Assembly (NCBI GenBank): GCA_023431205.1
Contig: JAEYXQ010000049.1
Span: 1-33,764 of the forward strand
Origin: Pseudomonadota bacterium
GTDB lineage: Bacteria; Pseudomonadota; Alphaproteobacteria; Rhizobiales; Devosiaceae
Direction: 5' to 3'
Length of the DNA: 33,764 bases
In this document: piece after piece, positions 16,888 through 24,029 of the stretch
How the letters are laid out: every line of letters begins with the position of its first letter
How positions within the stretch are numbered: position 1 is the stretch's first letter
Notes under the pieces: generated by a model
Databases searched by the model: none
What the model was told of the DNA's origin: nothing
Seen by the model: only the letters and a program-made list of their open reading frames with translations
Made by a program: the position numbers and the translations under genes

Positions 16888-16916
16888 TCTATAGGGAAAA
16901 GCGACGGGCAAGTCAA
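16888..16916 (-). promoter_or_regulatory. Sigma70 promoter of the rpmH operon
   Basis: On the minus strand TTGACT (-35, 16916-16911) and TATAGA (-10, 16893-16888) are separated by exactly 17 bases. This is the best housekeeping promoter visible in the window and lies about 100 bases before rpmH, giving a leader of roughly 95 bases. Confidence 0.8.
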
Positions 16917-17009
16917 CGCGCCCGCGCCAGCCCGCCGAATGCGAGCAATGATTGTGTTCAACGACGCTTCGCCCCATAAGAACTGCACCTTTTCAGGCAG
17001 TTTGGCGGC

Positions 17010-18422
17010 ATGGCAGACCTACTCAAACCCGACCTCTGCATCATCGGCCGGGGTGCGACCGGCATCGGCTTGGCGCTGTGGGCACGACAGCGCGGCGCCA
17101 CCGTGGTGCTGGTCGACCGCGGTATACCGGAGCCGGGGGACCCCGCCCATGGGCTGATCGCCCGGGCCGGCCTTCTTGCCAGCGCGGCGCGCGCCCACGC
17201 CATGGCCACTGCCGGGGCGGTGGGCCTTGAAGCCACGGCGCCCCGCCCCTCCTTTCGCAGCATCGGCGAGCATGCCGCAGAGCTCGCCGCAGCAGCCGCG
17301 CCCGAGCACGCCAACGAGCGATTGGCGGCGCTCGGAGTGACCGAGATCCGCGGTGCGCCCAGCTTTGCCGACCGGAACACGCTGACCTGCGGCGGGACCA
17401 CCCTCCGCGCCCGGCACTTCGTTTTGGCGACCGGCGCCCCCCCGGCGCTGCCGCAGATCGAGGGGCTGGACACCGTCCCGTTCTTCACGCCGGACACGGT
17501 GTTGAGCGCCGTGCGCAAGTTCAGCCATTTGGTGGTGATCGGCGGCGAGCCGGCGGCCCTCGAACTGGCGCAGGCGTATCGCCGCCTCGGCGCCGAGGTG
17601 ACGCTGGTGCCACAGGGACCGCTGTTGCCGGGGTTCGATCCGGAGCTGGTGGCCCTGCTGACAACCGCTCTGGCGGGGGAAGGCCTCGACATCCGCATCG
17701 GGTTCGCCGCCGTCGCGGTCCAGAAACGCAGCCAGGGGACAGGCGTCGATATCGTGGGGCCCGACGGCAACCGTGACACGCTCGACGTGTCGCACATCCT
17801 CGTGGCCAACGGCCGCGCACCCGATCTTGGCGGGGACTGGCTCGGCAAGGCCGGGCTCAATCACCATCCTGGCCATCCGGCGCAGTTGCTGGTCGACGCC
17901 GAGGGGCGCACCAGCAACCGGCGGATCACGGCCATCGGCGGCGTCGCCGGCGACACTCAGCCGGCGGCGATCGCCCACAAGAGTGAACGCCTGCTGGACC
18001 GGTTGCTGGGCGGCCGTTCGGCGACAGCACCGGCACCACGCCATGTGGCCACGGAACCGGCGCTTGCCGAAGTGGGCCTGATCCCGGCCGGCACCAAGCC
18101 TCGTCCCGGCTTCACCGTGCAGCGGGCAAGCCTTGCTGAAAACAGTGCCGCCCGCGCCCTCGGCGCCACCCGGGGCAGCGCCAAGCTGGTGGTGTCGCCG
18201 CGCGGGCAGATCGTTGGCGGTGGCGTTGTCGGCACCGGGGCCGGGGAGACCGTGGCGCTGATCGCGCAGGCGATGGCGCACGGGGTTGCCGCCGCCGAAC
18301 TCTCCCGCCTCGCTCTGCCGGAGCCGAGCGCGTCAGCCGTGCTGGTGGCGCTGGGCCGCGCGGTCGAGGCCAACTCGGCGCCGACCCGCCGAAGCGGCGT
18401 CTTGCGCCGGCTGCTGGGCTGA
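17010..18422 (+). CDS. Lipoamide-dehydrogenase-like flavoprotein lacking the redox-active disulfide
   Basis: A 470-residue FAD/NAD-binding protein with the fold of class I pyridine nucleotide-disulfide oxidoreductases. It has an FAD Rossmann motif GRGATG (residues 13-18), an ATG motif LATGAPPALP (about 138), a second Rossmann VVIGGEPAALELAQAYRRLG (about 173), a NGRAPDLGG segment (about 268) and a dimerisation domain (about 350-455). Family members use a CxxxxC pair after the first Rossmann fold; here that region (about residues 36-60) is GIPEPGDPAHGLIARAG with no cysteine. The HxxxxE catalytic pair expected near the C terminus is also absent, replaced by ALPEPSASAV. It therefore cannot reduce a disulfide in the usual way. 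It may be a flavin reductase, quinone reductase or sensor. It lies 52 bases before a histidine kinase on the same strand. Confidence 0.8.
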   Translation: MADLLKPDLCIIGRGATGIGLALWARQRGATVVLVDRGIPEPGDPAHGLIARAGLLASAARAHAMATAGAVGLEATAPRPSFRSIGEHAAELAAAAAPEHANERLAALGVTEIRGAPSFADRNTLTCGGTTLRARHFVLATGAPPALPQIEGLDTVPFFTPDTVLSAVRKFSHLVVIGGEPAALELAQAYRRLGAEVTLVPQGPLLPGFDPELVALLTTALAGEGLDIRIGFAAVAVQKRSQGTGVDIVGPDGNRDTLDVSHILVANGRAPDLGGDWLGKAGLNHHPGHPAQLLVDAEGRTSNRRITAIGGVAGDTQPAAIAHKSERLLDRLLGGRSATAPAPRHVATEPALAEVGLIPAGTKPRPGFTVQRASLAENSAARALGATRGSAKLVVSPRGQIVGGGVVGTGAGETVALIAQAMAHGVAAAELSRLALPEPSASAVLVALGRAVEANSAPTRRSGVLRRLLG

Positions 18423-18474
18423 TGTCCCAAAGCGGGGCTTACGCGCCGGTGAGCCGCCGCTATACTCTTTGCCG

Positions 18475-19908
18475 ATGAGCAAGGAACGCAGCGTGCTGCC
18501 GGGGCCGTTCTCCGGCCTCTCGATCAAGTTGATCGCCACCATTATCGGGGTGATCCTGCTGGTCGAGATCGTGGTCTATATCCCTTCGCTCGCCAGCTTC
18601 CGCGCCAACTGGCTGGAGGACCGGCTGCGGGTCGGGATTGTTGCGGCGCGGGTGCTGGATGCCGTACCGGACGTGATGGCACTGCCGCGCAGCCTTACCG
18701 ACCGGCTGCTGACCTCGGCGGGCGCCAACGCCATCGTCTACCGCCGGGAGGGACAGAGCCAGCTGATCGAACTGGCGATGCCGGTGCGGCCCGACGTGGT
18801 GGTCACCGCCGACATGCGCCAGCAGGACATCATGACCCTGGCAGCCGGCGCGCTCGACACGCTGTTCGCCGGGCCTGGGCGGACGCTGCGCATCGTGGGC
18901 GAAGGCGACCTCGACGAGAGCCTTGTCGAGATCCTGATGTCGGAATACCCGCTGCGGCAGGACGTGCTGGCCTATTCGCGGCAGATCGCAGCGGTGTCGC
19001 TGGCCATAGCCGCGCTGACTGCCGTCGTCCTCTACCTTCTGGTGAGCGGCCTTTTCATCGCCCCGGTACGGCGGCTGACCCAGAACATGCTGGCCTATCG
19101 ACAGGAGCCGGAAAACGCTGCCCTGATCCTCACCGCTTCGGCGCGCCGGGATGAGATCGGCATCCTCGAGCGCGAGCTGGCGGCAATGGAAAGGGATATC
19201 TTTTCCATGCTGCGCCAGCGCCGGCACCTCGCCGAGCTGGGCCTGGCAGTGGCCAAGATCAACCATGACCTTCGCAACACGCTGACCTCGGCGCAGCTGC
19301 TGTCGGACCAGGTGGCGACGCTCGATGATCCCAAGGTGCAGCGCCTGGCCCCTCGCCTTGTCACCACCCTCGACAAGGCCATCGGCTTTGCCCAGTCGGT
19401 GCTCGACTATGGGCGCGAGACGGCGGCGCCGCCGGTGTTCGAGCCGGTGAAGCTGCACGACCTCGTGGCGGATGCCGCCTTCGAGGCGCGACTGGTGGGC
19501 CATCCACGGGTACAGTTCCACAATGGCGTGTCGGAGGAGCTGATCCTCAGCGTCGACGCCGTCCAGTTCGGGCGCGTGCTGGTGAATCTCCTGAAGAATG
19601 CCCGCGAGGCGCTCGAATCGCAGACCAATGGACAAGAGACGACGCCGAAGGTGACGGTGAGCGTTGCCGAGGACGACGCCAAGACGGTGATCTCGGTCGC
19701 CGACAACGGGCCGGGCCTCGCCCCGCGGGCGCGCGACAACCTGTTCGTTGCCTTCGAAGGGTCGGCTCGCGCGGGCGGTACCGGGCTCGGCCTCGCCATC
19801 GCGCGCGAGATCGTCGAGGCGCATGGCGGGCGGATCAGCCACGTCCCGACGACGGCAGGAACGCGCTTCGATATCGAGCTGCCGGCGGAGCTCCGCACCA
19901 GCCTCTGA
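18475..19908 (+). CDS. Sensor histidine kinase, membrane-bound, orphan
   Basis: A 477-residue sensor kinase. The first membrane segment is about residues 17-37, then a periplasmic sensor of about 130 residues, a second membrane segment (about 172-195) and a HAMP linker beginning APVRRL. The dimerisation/phosphoacceptor motif is NHDLRN with the phosphorylated His at 264. The N box is NLLKNAREALE (about 375), G1 is VADNGPGLA (about 408) and G2 is GGTGLGLAIAREIVEAHGG (about 435). I start at the ATG giving MSKERS; an upstream in-frame start lies inside the flavoprotein gene. There is no response regulator next to it, since a tRNA gene follows. It may sense through or work with the upstream flavoprotein. 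Confidence 0.9.
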   Translation: MSKERSVLPGPFSGLSIKLIATIIGVILLVEIVVYIPSLASFRANWLEDRLRVGIVAARVLDAVPDVMALPRSLTDRLLTSAGANAIVYRREGQSQLIELAMPVRPDVVVTADMRQQDIMTLAAGALDTLFAGPGRTLRIVGEGDLDESLVEILMSEYPLRQDVLAYSRQIAAVSLAIAALTAVVLYLLVSGLFIAPVRRLTQNMLAYRQEPENAALILTASARRDEIGILERELAAMERDIFSMLRQRRHLAELGLAVAKINHDLRNTLTSAQLLSDQVATLDDPKVQRLAPRLVTTLDKAIGFAQSVLDYGRETAAPPVFEPVKLHDLVADAAFEARLVGHPRVQFHNGVSEELILSVDAVQFGRVLVNLLKNAREALESQTNGQETTPKVTVSVAEDDAKTVISVADNGPGLAPRARDNLFVAFEGSARAGGTGLGLAIAREIVEAHGGRISHVPTTAGTRFDIELPAELRTSL

Positions 19909-19939
19909 GCCAATCGGCAAAAAACTGTTCCGGCTGCGC

Positions 19940-19968
19940 TTGCCAAGCCGAAGCACCTTCGCTATGGG
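19940..19968 (+). promoter_or_regulatory. Candidate promoter of the tRNA-Arg gene
   Basis: TTGCCA and TATGGG are separated by 17 bases and sit about 55 bases before the mature tRNA. The GC-rich stretch just after the -10 box fits stable RNA promoters. The -10 is only a partial match. Confidence 0.4.
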
Positions 19969-20021
19969 TGGCGCCGCCTCGGGCCGCTACTGCCGCCCGA
20001 CACCGCCGTCCATCGGCATGC

Positions 20022-20098
20022 GCGCCCGTAGCTCAGCTGGATAGAGCACCAGACTACGAATCTGGGGGTCAGGAGTTCGAATCTCTTCGGGCGCGCCA
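20022..20098 (+). tRNA. tRNA-Arg (anticodon ACG), CCA encoded
   Basis: A 77-base cloverleaf. The acceptor stem is GCGCCCG with CGGGCGC, discriminator G, and an encoded CCA. The D arm is GCTC with GAGC. The anticodon stem is CCAGA with TCTGG around loop CTACGAA, so the anticodon is ACG (read as ICG). The T arm is AGGAG/CTCTT with a GU pair around TTCGAAT. This tRNA should decode CGU, CGC and CGA. The recombinase fragment on the other strand ends inside its T arm, which marks the 3' end as an integration site. Confidence 0.97.
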
Positions 20099-21127
20099 TT
20101 TCAGTCCAGAAAACTGAACTATTTCTCCTGACGAATCAGCGGCATTGGCGGCGTCATAGAGCGTTTCGCGGTTGCCTGTGATCCGGACCTTTTCGGGGCC
20201 GACTTCCACGTTGAGCAAAGAGAGAAGGTATGCCTTGCGCGTGGGATTGTCAGAATTGTCCAGCACGTCGCGCATGAGCGTGGAAAACGCCGCGATCTTT
20301 TCCGCATCGAGGGCAGCTTCTCCACCGGCCTCCCGGCGCGCGCGGTCGAGCGCCGCCTGGGCCTTTTCGCGGTCGGCCTTCAGGATCGAGATTCGCTCAC
20401 GTAGCAGATCATCCATTTCGGCAAGGCCGTCCTCGACCAAGGCATAGAGACGCTGCAAACGCTCCTTGGCGGTGTCGGCCTCGACCTGGAGCGCGACGAG
20501 CCGGGCATCATGGGTCTCGGCACGTTCAGAGCGCTTGGCTGCCACCGCGGCAAGCAATGCTGCCAACCGTTCCGGCGCGAACAGCTTTTCATTGAGGGCC
20601 TTGAGGACCACGTCGTCGAGATAGGCCATGGGGATCGCGTTGCCCATGCACGCGGTCGGGCCCTTCTGGGCGCGGGTGGCGCAGGTATAGTACGCGTAGA
20701 CGCGCCCTGTGGCCGAGGTGCCGGTGCGTTGCGTCATGCCACCACCGCAATGGGAACAGGTGGCGATGCCGGTCAGCAGGATTGGGCCGCTGATGGCTCG
20801 TACCGGGCTGACGCGCGGATTGTTGGCGGCGAGCTTGGCCTGGACCGCGTCGAAGATGGGATCTTCAAGGATTGCCGGCACCGGCACTTCGATAACTTCA
20901 CCTTCCGGATGCTTGCCGCCCGCCTTTGAATTGCGCGAATGATAGCGCCAGCGTCCGACATAGGCGGTATTGGTTAGGATATGGTGCGTCGGTCCGACAC
21001 CGAACGTGCCGCCCTTCTTGGTGCGGTGGCCATGGCTATTGAGCCATTTGACCACTTCCTTGATGCCCATGGGTGGCCTGGCACTTTTCCTGTGCAACCC
21101 GCTGTCGAAGGGCCACTGGGCACACAT
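20069..21127 (-). pseudogene. Serine recombinase fragment (catalytic domain missing)
   Basis: What remains is the Recombinase domain from about MGIKEVVKWLNSHGHRT (near 21070). It is followed by a zinc-ribbon (CSHCGGG ... YYTCATRAQKG...CMGN) and a long coiled coil (about residues 195-275). The N-terminal resolvase domain with the catalytic serine, about 150-200 residues, is absent; the DNA upstream instead turns into non-coding sequence and a cupin gene. Full-length relatives have about 500-560 residues against 352 here, of which the first 19 match nothing. The last residues, WRARRDSNS, are encoded by the tRNA-Arg 3' end read backwards. It cannot be an active recombinase. It is the relic integrase of the island that follows. 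Confidence 0.85.
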
Positions 21128-21299
21128 CGCGCCAAGGGGGCTGAATTGGCTATAAAGTGTTCGAAGAGGATGCTCGCGCTAGTGGCTGCTCGGTAGGTGC
21201 TCCGCGGGACAACCTCGCTGCCGCCTCTCCAGAGCCGATGTGATGGTTGCGGGGTTCGTCAGGTAGTCACTTATGAACGCGGTCCCGAGGCGCGACCAG

Positions 21300-21317
21300 G
21301 TTGTTATCGGTAGCAAC
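21300..21317 (+). promoter_or_regulatory. Inverted repeat upstream of the cupin-CBS pair, possible Crp/FNR-family site
   Basis: GTTGTTA, TCGG, TAGCAAC: arms of seven with one mismatch. Its centre is about 40 bases before a likely start of transcription (weak -10 GATACT at 21334-21339), the spacing of a class II activator site. The inner TTG and CAA are ten bases apart, not the eight of an FNR box, so a different family member such as an NO-responsive NnrR type is possible. Confidence 0.4.
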
Positions 21318-21359
21318 GGTCGCTTAGAATGAAGATACTGGGGCTCTATCGCAGGCCAC

Positions 21360-21713
21360 ATGGAGGACACCTTGGCGCTAAGACATGCTTTGCCGGGAGA
21401 GGTAGTCGACCTGCTGAAGCCTAGGCAGGAACTGGGCAGGACTGCTGCGATCGTAAAGGCCAACTCCTTCGAGGCGGTTCGCCTGGTGGTGAATGCCGGC
21501 ACCGAGATCCCGTCTCACCAGGTCGAAGGAGCCATAACCCTCCAGTGTGTCTCTGGGCGAACGATCGTCGGTTTCCAATCCTCGGAAGTGGAACTACAAG
21601 TGGGCCAATGGTTGTACCTCGAAGGCGGCATGCCGCACTGGCTGCGGGGTGTCGAGGATTCGGTCCTGATGCTGACCATCTTATTCAGCAAGAAGGCCGA
21701 AGAACCAGTTTGA
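21360..21713 (+). CDS. Cupin-domain protein
   Basis: A 117-residue single-domain cupin. Motif 1 is reduced to GTEIPSHQVEGAITLQCVSG (about residues 47-66) with only one His, and motif 2 is GQWLYLEGGMPHWLRG (about 81-96). The usual two-His plus Glu metal set is therefore incomplete. Small cupins of this kind occur next to cbb3 and denitrification genes, and their role is not known. The start codon lies 10 bases before the CBS gene of the pair begins its own leader, counted from the stop: the gap between the two genes is 10 bases. The ribosome site is weak, and another start is possible. Confidence 0.75.
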   Translation: MEDTLALRHALPGEVVDLLKPRQELGRTAAIVKANSFEAVRLVVNAGTEIPSHQVEGAITLQCVSGRTIVGFQSSEVELQVGQWLYLEGGMPHWLRGVEDSVLMLTILFSKKAEEPV

Positions 21714-21723
21714 AGGCAATACG

Positions 21724-22164
21724 ATGAACATCGGAGCTCTTGCTCCGGCCGCCAGAGAGCGGCTGTCCATAGTCTCAAGCGATGCTCCCCTGATAGAAGC
21801 GGCCAAGAGACTGAAGGCGGGATTGGACCTGGTCGCCGTCTGCAACTCTGAGCACAAACTCGTCGGAGTGGTGAGCAAGACAGATGTCGTCGGACGCATC
21901 AGTTCCTGCCAAGGGTCAAGTTGCACTTGTGCGGTCGCGACTGTCATGACCACTGAGGTGCTGACCTGCAGCCCCTCCGACAGCGTCGTCTCCGTTTGGA
22001 CACTAATGAAGTCACAGGCCATCAGAACCGTGCCGGTGCTGGACCAAAACCGAAGACCGTTAGGGATTGTCACAGCAGGCGATGCGTTGCAGGCCCTGCT
22101 GGACGAAACCTCCAGCGAAGAACAGATATTGCGCGACTATGTCATGGGCTTCGGATACCGTTGA
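21724..22164 (+). CDS. CBS-domain pair protein with a cysteine cluster
   Basis: A 146-residue protein consisting of two CBS domains (about 8-60 and 72-130), a module that binds adenine nucleotides or similar ligands. Hallmarks are LVGVVSKTDVVGRI and the VMTTEVLTCSP ... RTVPVLDQNRRPLGIVTAGDAL segment. Between the domains is C62, C67, C69 (SCQGSSCTC), which could hold a metal or Fe-S cluster or act as a redox switch. It is probably co-transcribed with the cupin gene. No catalytic domain is attached, so a sensing or allosteric role is likely. Confidence 0.85.
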   Translation: MNIGALAPAARERLSIVSSDAPLIEAAKRLKAGLDLVAVCNSEHKLVGVVSKTDVVGRISSCQGSSCTCAVATVMTTEVLTCSPSDSVVSVWTLMKSQAIRTVPVLDQNRRPLGIVTAGDALQALLDETSSEEQILRDYVMGFGYR

Positions 22165-22270
22165 CGCCAACCTGCAGTGCTACTTGTCGGCCGGATCCAG
22201 CGATTTCTCCAAAGGAGCTGCCGCGGAATGCGATTGGCGGACCCGACGCCTTGCTCGCCTCCCTGCGTAG

Positions 22271-22705
22271 CTATGGATTGGACAGAATACGAAGCGCCGA
22301 TTTGCGAAAGATCGGGATCGAACGCTCGCCCTCCTTGTTAAGGGTCTCGATGCGACGTTCCACGAGCATGCAATGCAGCATGGAACTTTCGATTTCCAGC
22401 CGATTGAAAAACCACCGGCGGAAAGGTCGGATATTCTCCGGACCCCTGCCATTCAGGGATCGGACGACGTTTCGCGCCAGCGGGCTAAGCTCCCCGTACG
22501 AAGAAAACCCGAATAACAGCTGACGCATGGCCGATGCATAGGCGTCCCAATCGCCTCCTCCGGAAATATGATGCGCAAGGTTTCCGAAATGGCCGTGCTC
22601 CTTGATGGCTGACACCAGGGCGTGGACTACGGCCTCCAGAGCCACTGCGTTGCCGTCGTCCTTGAGAAGCGCTGGGGCGCCCGCCGTAATTTTATCGATC
22701 TTCAT
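22271..22705 (-). CDS. Unknown 144-residue helical protein under FixK/FNR-type control
   Basis: I do not recognise the family. The protein is soluble and mostly helical, with a His-rich stretch IKEHGHFGNLAHHISGGGDW near residues 31-50 that could bind metal. Its C-terminal half is basic. The start MKIDKI is preferred over a longer frame because AGGGAGA lies five bases upstream. That ribosome site is inside a perfect hairpin (22711-22730), and a TTG-N8-CAA box (22757-22770) with TATCCT lies at activator spacing. It is convergent with the CBS gene and downstream of the DUF454 gene. Confidence 0.7.
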   Translation of the reverse strand: MKIDKITAGAPALLKDDGNAVALEAVVHALVSAIKEHGHFGNLAHHISGGGDWDAYASAMRQLLFGFSSYGELSPLARNVVRSLNGRGPENIRPFRRWFFNRLEIESSMLHCMLVERRIETLNKEGERSIPIFRKSALRILSNP

Positions 22706-22710
22706 GCCGG

Positions 22711-22730
22711 TCTCCCTGCTTTCAGGGAGA
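22711..22730 (-). promoter_or_regulatory. Hairpin covering the ribosome-binding site of the 144-residue protein
   Basis: On the minus strand TCTCCCTG, AAAG, CAGGGAGA form a perfect eight-pair stem. The second arm contains the Shine-Dalgarno AGGGAGA, five bases from the ATG. A transcript that enters from upstream would have its ribosome site closed. A transcript started at the predicted site near 22722 would lack the first arm. Confidence 0.6.
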
Positions 22731-22770
22731 GGATAGCGGTATCCGCGAGTGCTTCTTTGCGCTTGCGCAA
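22730..22770 (-). promoter_or_regulatory. FNR/FixK-type promoter of the 144-residue protein
   Basis: TTGCGCTTGCGCAA (22757-22770) is a perfect 14-base palindrome of the TTG-N8-CAA class. TATCCT (22735-22730 on the minus strand) gives a transcription start near 22722, placing the box centre at about -41, the class II position. Confidence 0.7.
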
Positions 22771-22812
22771 TATGGCTCCGAAAATACTGGTTGGCGCTTA
22801 CTCGATCCCTAT

Positions 22813-23187
22813 CTAACGCTGCGTAGGACGAGAGAGGATGAAGGCCGCACTGGCCACCAGAACAGCTCCGACAATCACCAGAACAGTCGGGTGATCGCTG
22901 CCGACAACCAATAGCGCTGCGAAGCTGCAAGACATCGCGACGATGGCCACGAGCTTGGCCTGCCAAGGTATGGCACGGTACTCCCGCCATGCACGTACTG
23001 GCTGGCCGAGGACAGGGTGTCCAATCAGCCACTTATCGAATCGAGGGGAAGATCGGGAGAAGCAAGCCGCTGCCGCGATGAAGAACGGGGCCGTGGGCAG
23101 CACCGGCAGGACGATGCCGAGGCCGCCAAGACCAAGGAGAAGCATGCCTGCTGTAGTCAGCACCGGACCCTGAACCTTCCCCATCAT
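22813..23187 (-). CDS. DUF454 (YbaN-like) inner-membrane protein
   Basis: A 124-residue membrane protein of the YbaN/DUF454 family. The signature GLGGLGIVLPVLPTAPFFIAAA lies near residues 19-40, followed by CFSRSSPRFDKWLIGHPVLG. Three to four hydrophobic segments are visible. The function of the family is unknown, but it is often found with respiratory or heme-related genes. The start overlaps the stop of the preceding 118-residue gene by ATGA; a second Met follows directly and could also serve. Confidence 0.88.
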   Translation of the reverse strand: MMGKVQGPVLTTAGMLLLGLGGLGIVLPVLPTAPFFIAAAACFSRSSPRFDKWLIGHPVLGQPVRAWREYRAIPWQAKLVAIVAMSCSFAALLVVGSDHPTVLVIVGAVLVASAAFILSRPTQR

Positions 23188-23540
23188 GCAAGTTCACCGT
23201 CTAGGAGCCGCAACTCTTCTGCACCGAGTAGCGCGTGGCGGGCGATATCATCGAACAGGCTGGCAAATTCTGCAAAGACGCTGCGGTCCGCTTCCTGCCA
23301 ACTGATCTCCTCCAGTTCCGCCAGCAAGTCCACGAGGGCGGCGATGGCGGCCCGGTGCTGCCGCGACGAGAGCAGGTGGCGCCGCGTTTCACGCTGCTGT
23401 TCCATCTCCACGAAGCGCCCCAGAGCATCGTTGACCCGCTGGCGGCAGTCACAATCAAGCGCCACCGAACCGATGATGGAGCGAATGCGTCCCACCAGTG
23501 CCTCGGAAGGTGCACGGCGGAAAAGCTCGTTCTGGTTCAT
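23184..23540 (-). CDS. Unknown 118-residue helical protein
   Basis: No family recognised. The protein is predicted all-helical, acidic towards the C terminus, with a CDC pair (near residue 33) and a heptad-like RRHLLSSRQHRAAIAALVDLLAELEE stretch in the middle. It is coupled at both ends: its ATG overlaps the stop of the ubiT-like gene and its stop overlaps the DUF454 start, each by ATGA. That places it in a three-gene operon starting at the FNR/FixK box at 23982-23995. An accessory role in low-oxygen quinone or cytochrome biogenesis is inference from position only. Confidence 0.7.
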   Translation of the reverse strand: MNQNELFRRAPSEALVGRIRSIIGSVALDCDCRQRVNDALGRFVEMEQQRETRRHLLSSRQHRAAIAALVDLLAELEEISWQEADRSVFAEFASLFDDIARHALLGAEELRLLDGELA

Positions 23541-23926
23541 GCCGCCACCCACTCTATGCCGGCAACGCCATGCGGGAAGCCGTTGGAGTCGGGCGATGCT
23601 GCATATACGTCTCGGAGTGCCGACACGCCTTCGTAGGCTGTCCTGCGACGAGCAGCGTCAGCATCGGTCCGGCGACGGTCGCATCGCTGCGCGGCACCTT
23701 GCCCTTTGAAGGTGCGGAGCGACGTGCTCGCTGGGTGGATGAAAAAATCTAGGTCCAGATCGGTCGGCGCGAAGCAGAAGCGCTTGTTGGCCTCGTTGCC
23801 AAGCCGGTCCAACAGGTCCGGGTGTTGCCGCATGACCCTATGATAGACCTGGCTGACGAGACGCTGCACCACGGCAACGGGCAGGCGGTCGATGAAGAGA
23901 GTCAGCGGATGCGGCAGCAGCATCAT
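23537..23926 (-). pseudogene. ubiT: UbiT-like SCP2-domain protein, apparently with two compensating frameshifts
   Basis: The first 75 residues (MMLLPHPLTLFIDRLPVAVV... RHPDLLDRLG-like, then FAPTDLDLDFFIHP) look like UbiT, the lipid-binding factor of oxygen-independent ubiquinone synthesis. After FKG, near 23700, the annotated frame turns to an arginine-rich string (RCDRRRTDADAARRR), while the next frame gives SDATVAGPMLTLLVAG, the expected family segment. Near 23640 the original frame becomes UbiT-like again (YEGVSALRDVY) and runs to a stop that overlaps the next ATG by ATGA. So one inserted base and one lost base would explain the reading. If the frame is really used, about 22 residues of the core are scrambled. 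GGAG lies five bases before the start. Identity is moderately sure. Confidence 0.5.
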
Positions 23927-23981
23927 CGGCTCCAGTTGGTTGACGCGAGGGGCAGGGTAGCGAGCGCCGGTGGCCGGAACA

Positions 23982-23995
23982 TTGATGCAGCGCAA
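23982..23995. promoter_or_regulatory. FNR/FixK-type box between ubiT-like and ubiD genes
   Basis: TTGATGCAGCGCAA: one half TTGAT (FNR-like), the other CGCAA (FixK-like), with eight bases between TTG and CAA. On the minus strand a TACCCT -10 (23959-23954) gives a start near 23947, box centre at about -41, and a 20-base leader to the ubiT-like ATG. On the plus strand the matching start would fall on the ubiD ATG itself, and no good -10 is seen, so control of ubiT is better supported than control of ubiD. Confidence 0.7.
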
Positions 23996-24029
23996 GGAAG
24001 AACCGGATCGGGGCTGGCAAGTGTCGGCT

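Noticed and set aside
18461..18466. TATACT as a -10 box for the histidine kinase
   Set aside because: It lies 8 bases before the ATG and has no matching -35 at 16-18 bases. The kinase is more likely transcribed with the flavoprotein.
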